Source: JAQVOO01 sp964524755
GTDB taxonomy: Bacteria > Spirochaetota > Spirochaetia > Sphaerochaetales > Sphaerochaetaceae
Direction: 5' to 3'
Length of the DNA stretch: 5,251 nucleotides
Assembly: GCA_964524755.1 (NCBI GenBank)
Contig: CAZGDR010000082.1
Coordinates: 1-5,251 of the forward strand
In this document: positions 5,213 to 5,251 of the stretch, piece after piece
Position numbering within the stretch: position 1 is the first letter of the stretch
Layout: each line of letters opens with the position of its first letter
The notes under the pieces: model-generated
Database searches by the model: none
What the model was told of the DNA's origin: nothing
Seen by the model: the letters and a program-made list of their open reading frames with translations, nothing else
Program-made: the position numbers and the translations under genes

Positions 5213-5251
5213 ATAACGGAAGGTGAACCGGCGGTAATCCAGCATTTAACA
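5193..5251 (+). pseudogene. Start of a gene with a disrupted frame, possibly receiver-domain-like
   Basis: After the ribosome binding site, ATG opens MSTKIFI and then meets TAA at 5214. From ACG at 5216, in another frame, the sequence stays open to the window edge and reads TEGEPAVIQHLT. Dropping two bases (one TA of ATATAACG) joins them as MSTKIFITEGEPAVIQHLT. That resembles the first strand and turn of a response-regulator receiver domain (typically KILIVEDEP...I..L), but with Gly in place of the second acidic residue. Possible readings are a frameshifted gene, a sequencing error, a programmed frameshift, or a genuine 7-residue leader peptide. Only 59 bases are visible, so both the family and the disruption are tentative. 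Confidence 0.33.

Overview
The window reads as an ordinary chromosomal housekeeping segment, most likely from a spirochaete (Sphaerochaeta/Treponema-like). This placement is an inference. It rests on an alanyl-tRNA synthetase of only 595 residues that ends right after the editing domain, on a small signal-peptide-bearing predicted outer-membrane beta-barrel, and on the style of the RlmN sequence. Base composition is moderate to AT-rich. I see no mobile element, CRISPR array, rRNA or phage gene.

Layout: the left part is transcribed rightward. It holds the 3' two-thirds of rlmN (23S rRNA/tRNA adenine C2 methyltransferase, cut by the window edge) and a Nudix hydrolase starting almost at the rlmN stop. 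The Nudix frame has no ATG/GTG/TTG that would give a complete domain; its best start is an AUU codon. These two genes converge on a leftward block at about 1260-1310, where a hairpin sits. The leftward block, read from right to left, is tRNA-Phe(GAA) with its own promoter and terminator, a dprA/smf-like gene, alaS with its terminator, and a 153-residue predicted outer-membrane protein with its own promoter and a strong ribosome binding site. The right end (about 4957-5251) is AT-rich intergenic DNA. It is followed by a well-formed ribosome binding site and an ATG whose frame stops after seven codons; a receiver-domain-like reading continues in another frame to the window edge.

How the genes fit together: rlmN, tRNA-Phe and alaS all serve translation, while DprA handles single-stranded DNA and loads RecA in the families where it has been studied. 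dprA and alaS lie 33 bases apart without a terminator between them, so they can be co-transcribed, but each also has a sigma-70-like promoter whose predicted start lies at or within a few bases of the start codon. The most interesting points are the AUU start of the Nudix gene, a consensus beta-clamp-binding motif (QLSLF) at the extreme C-terminus of the divergent DprA, the apparent leaderless or near-leaderless promoters of dprA and alaS, an inverted repeat around the promoter of the outer-membrane protein gene, and the disrupted reading frame at the right edge. No wholly new system is evident.
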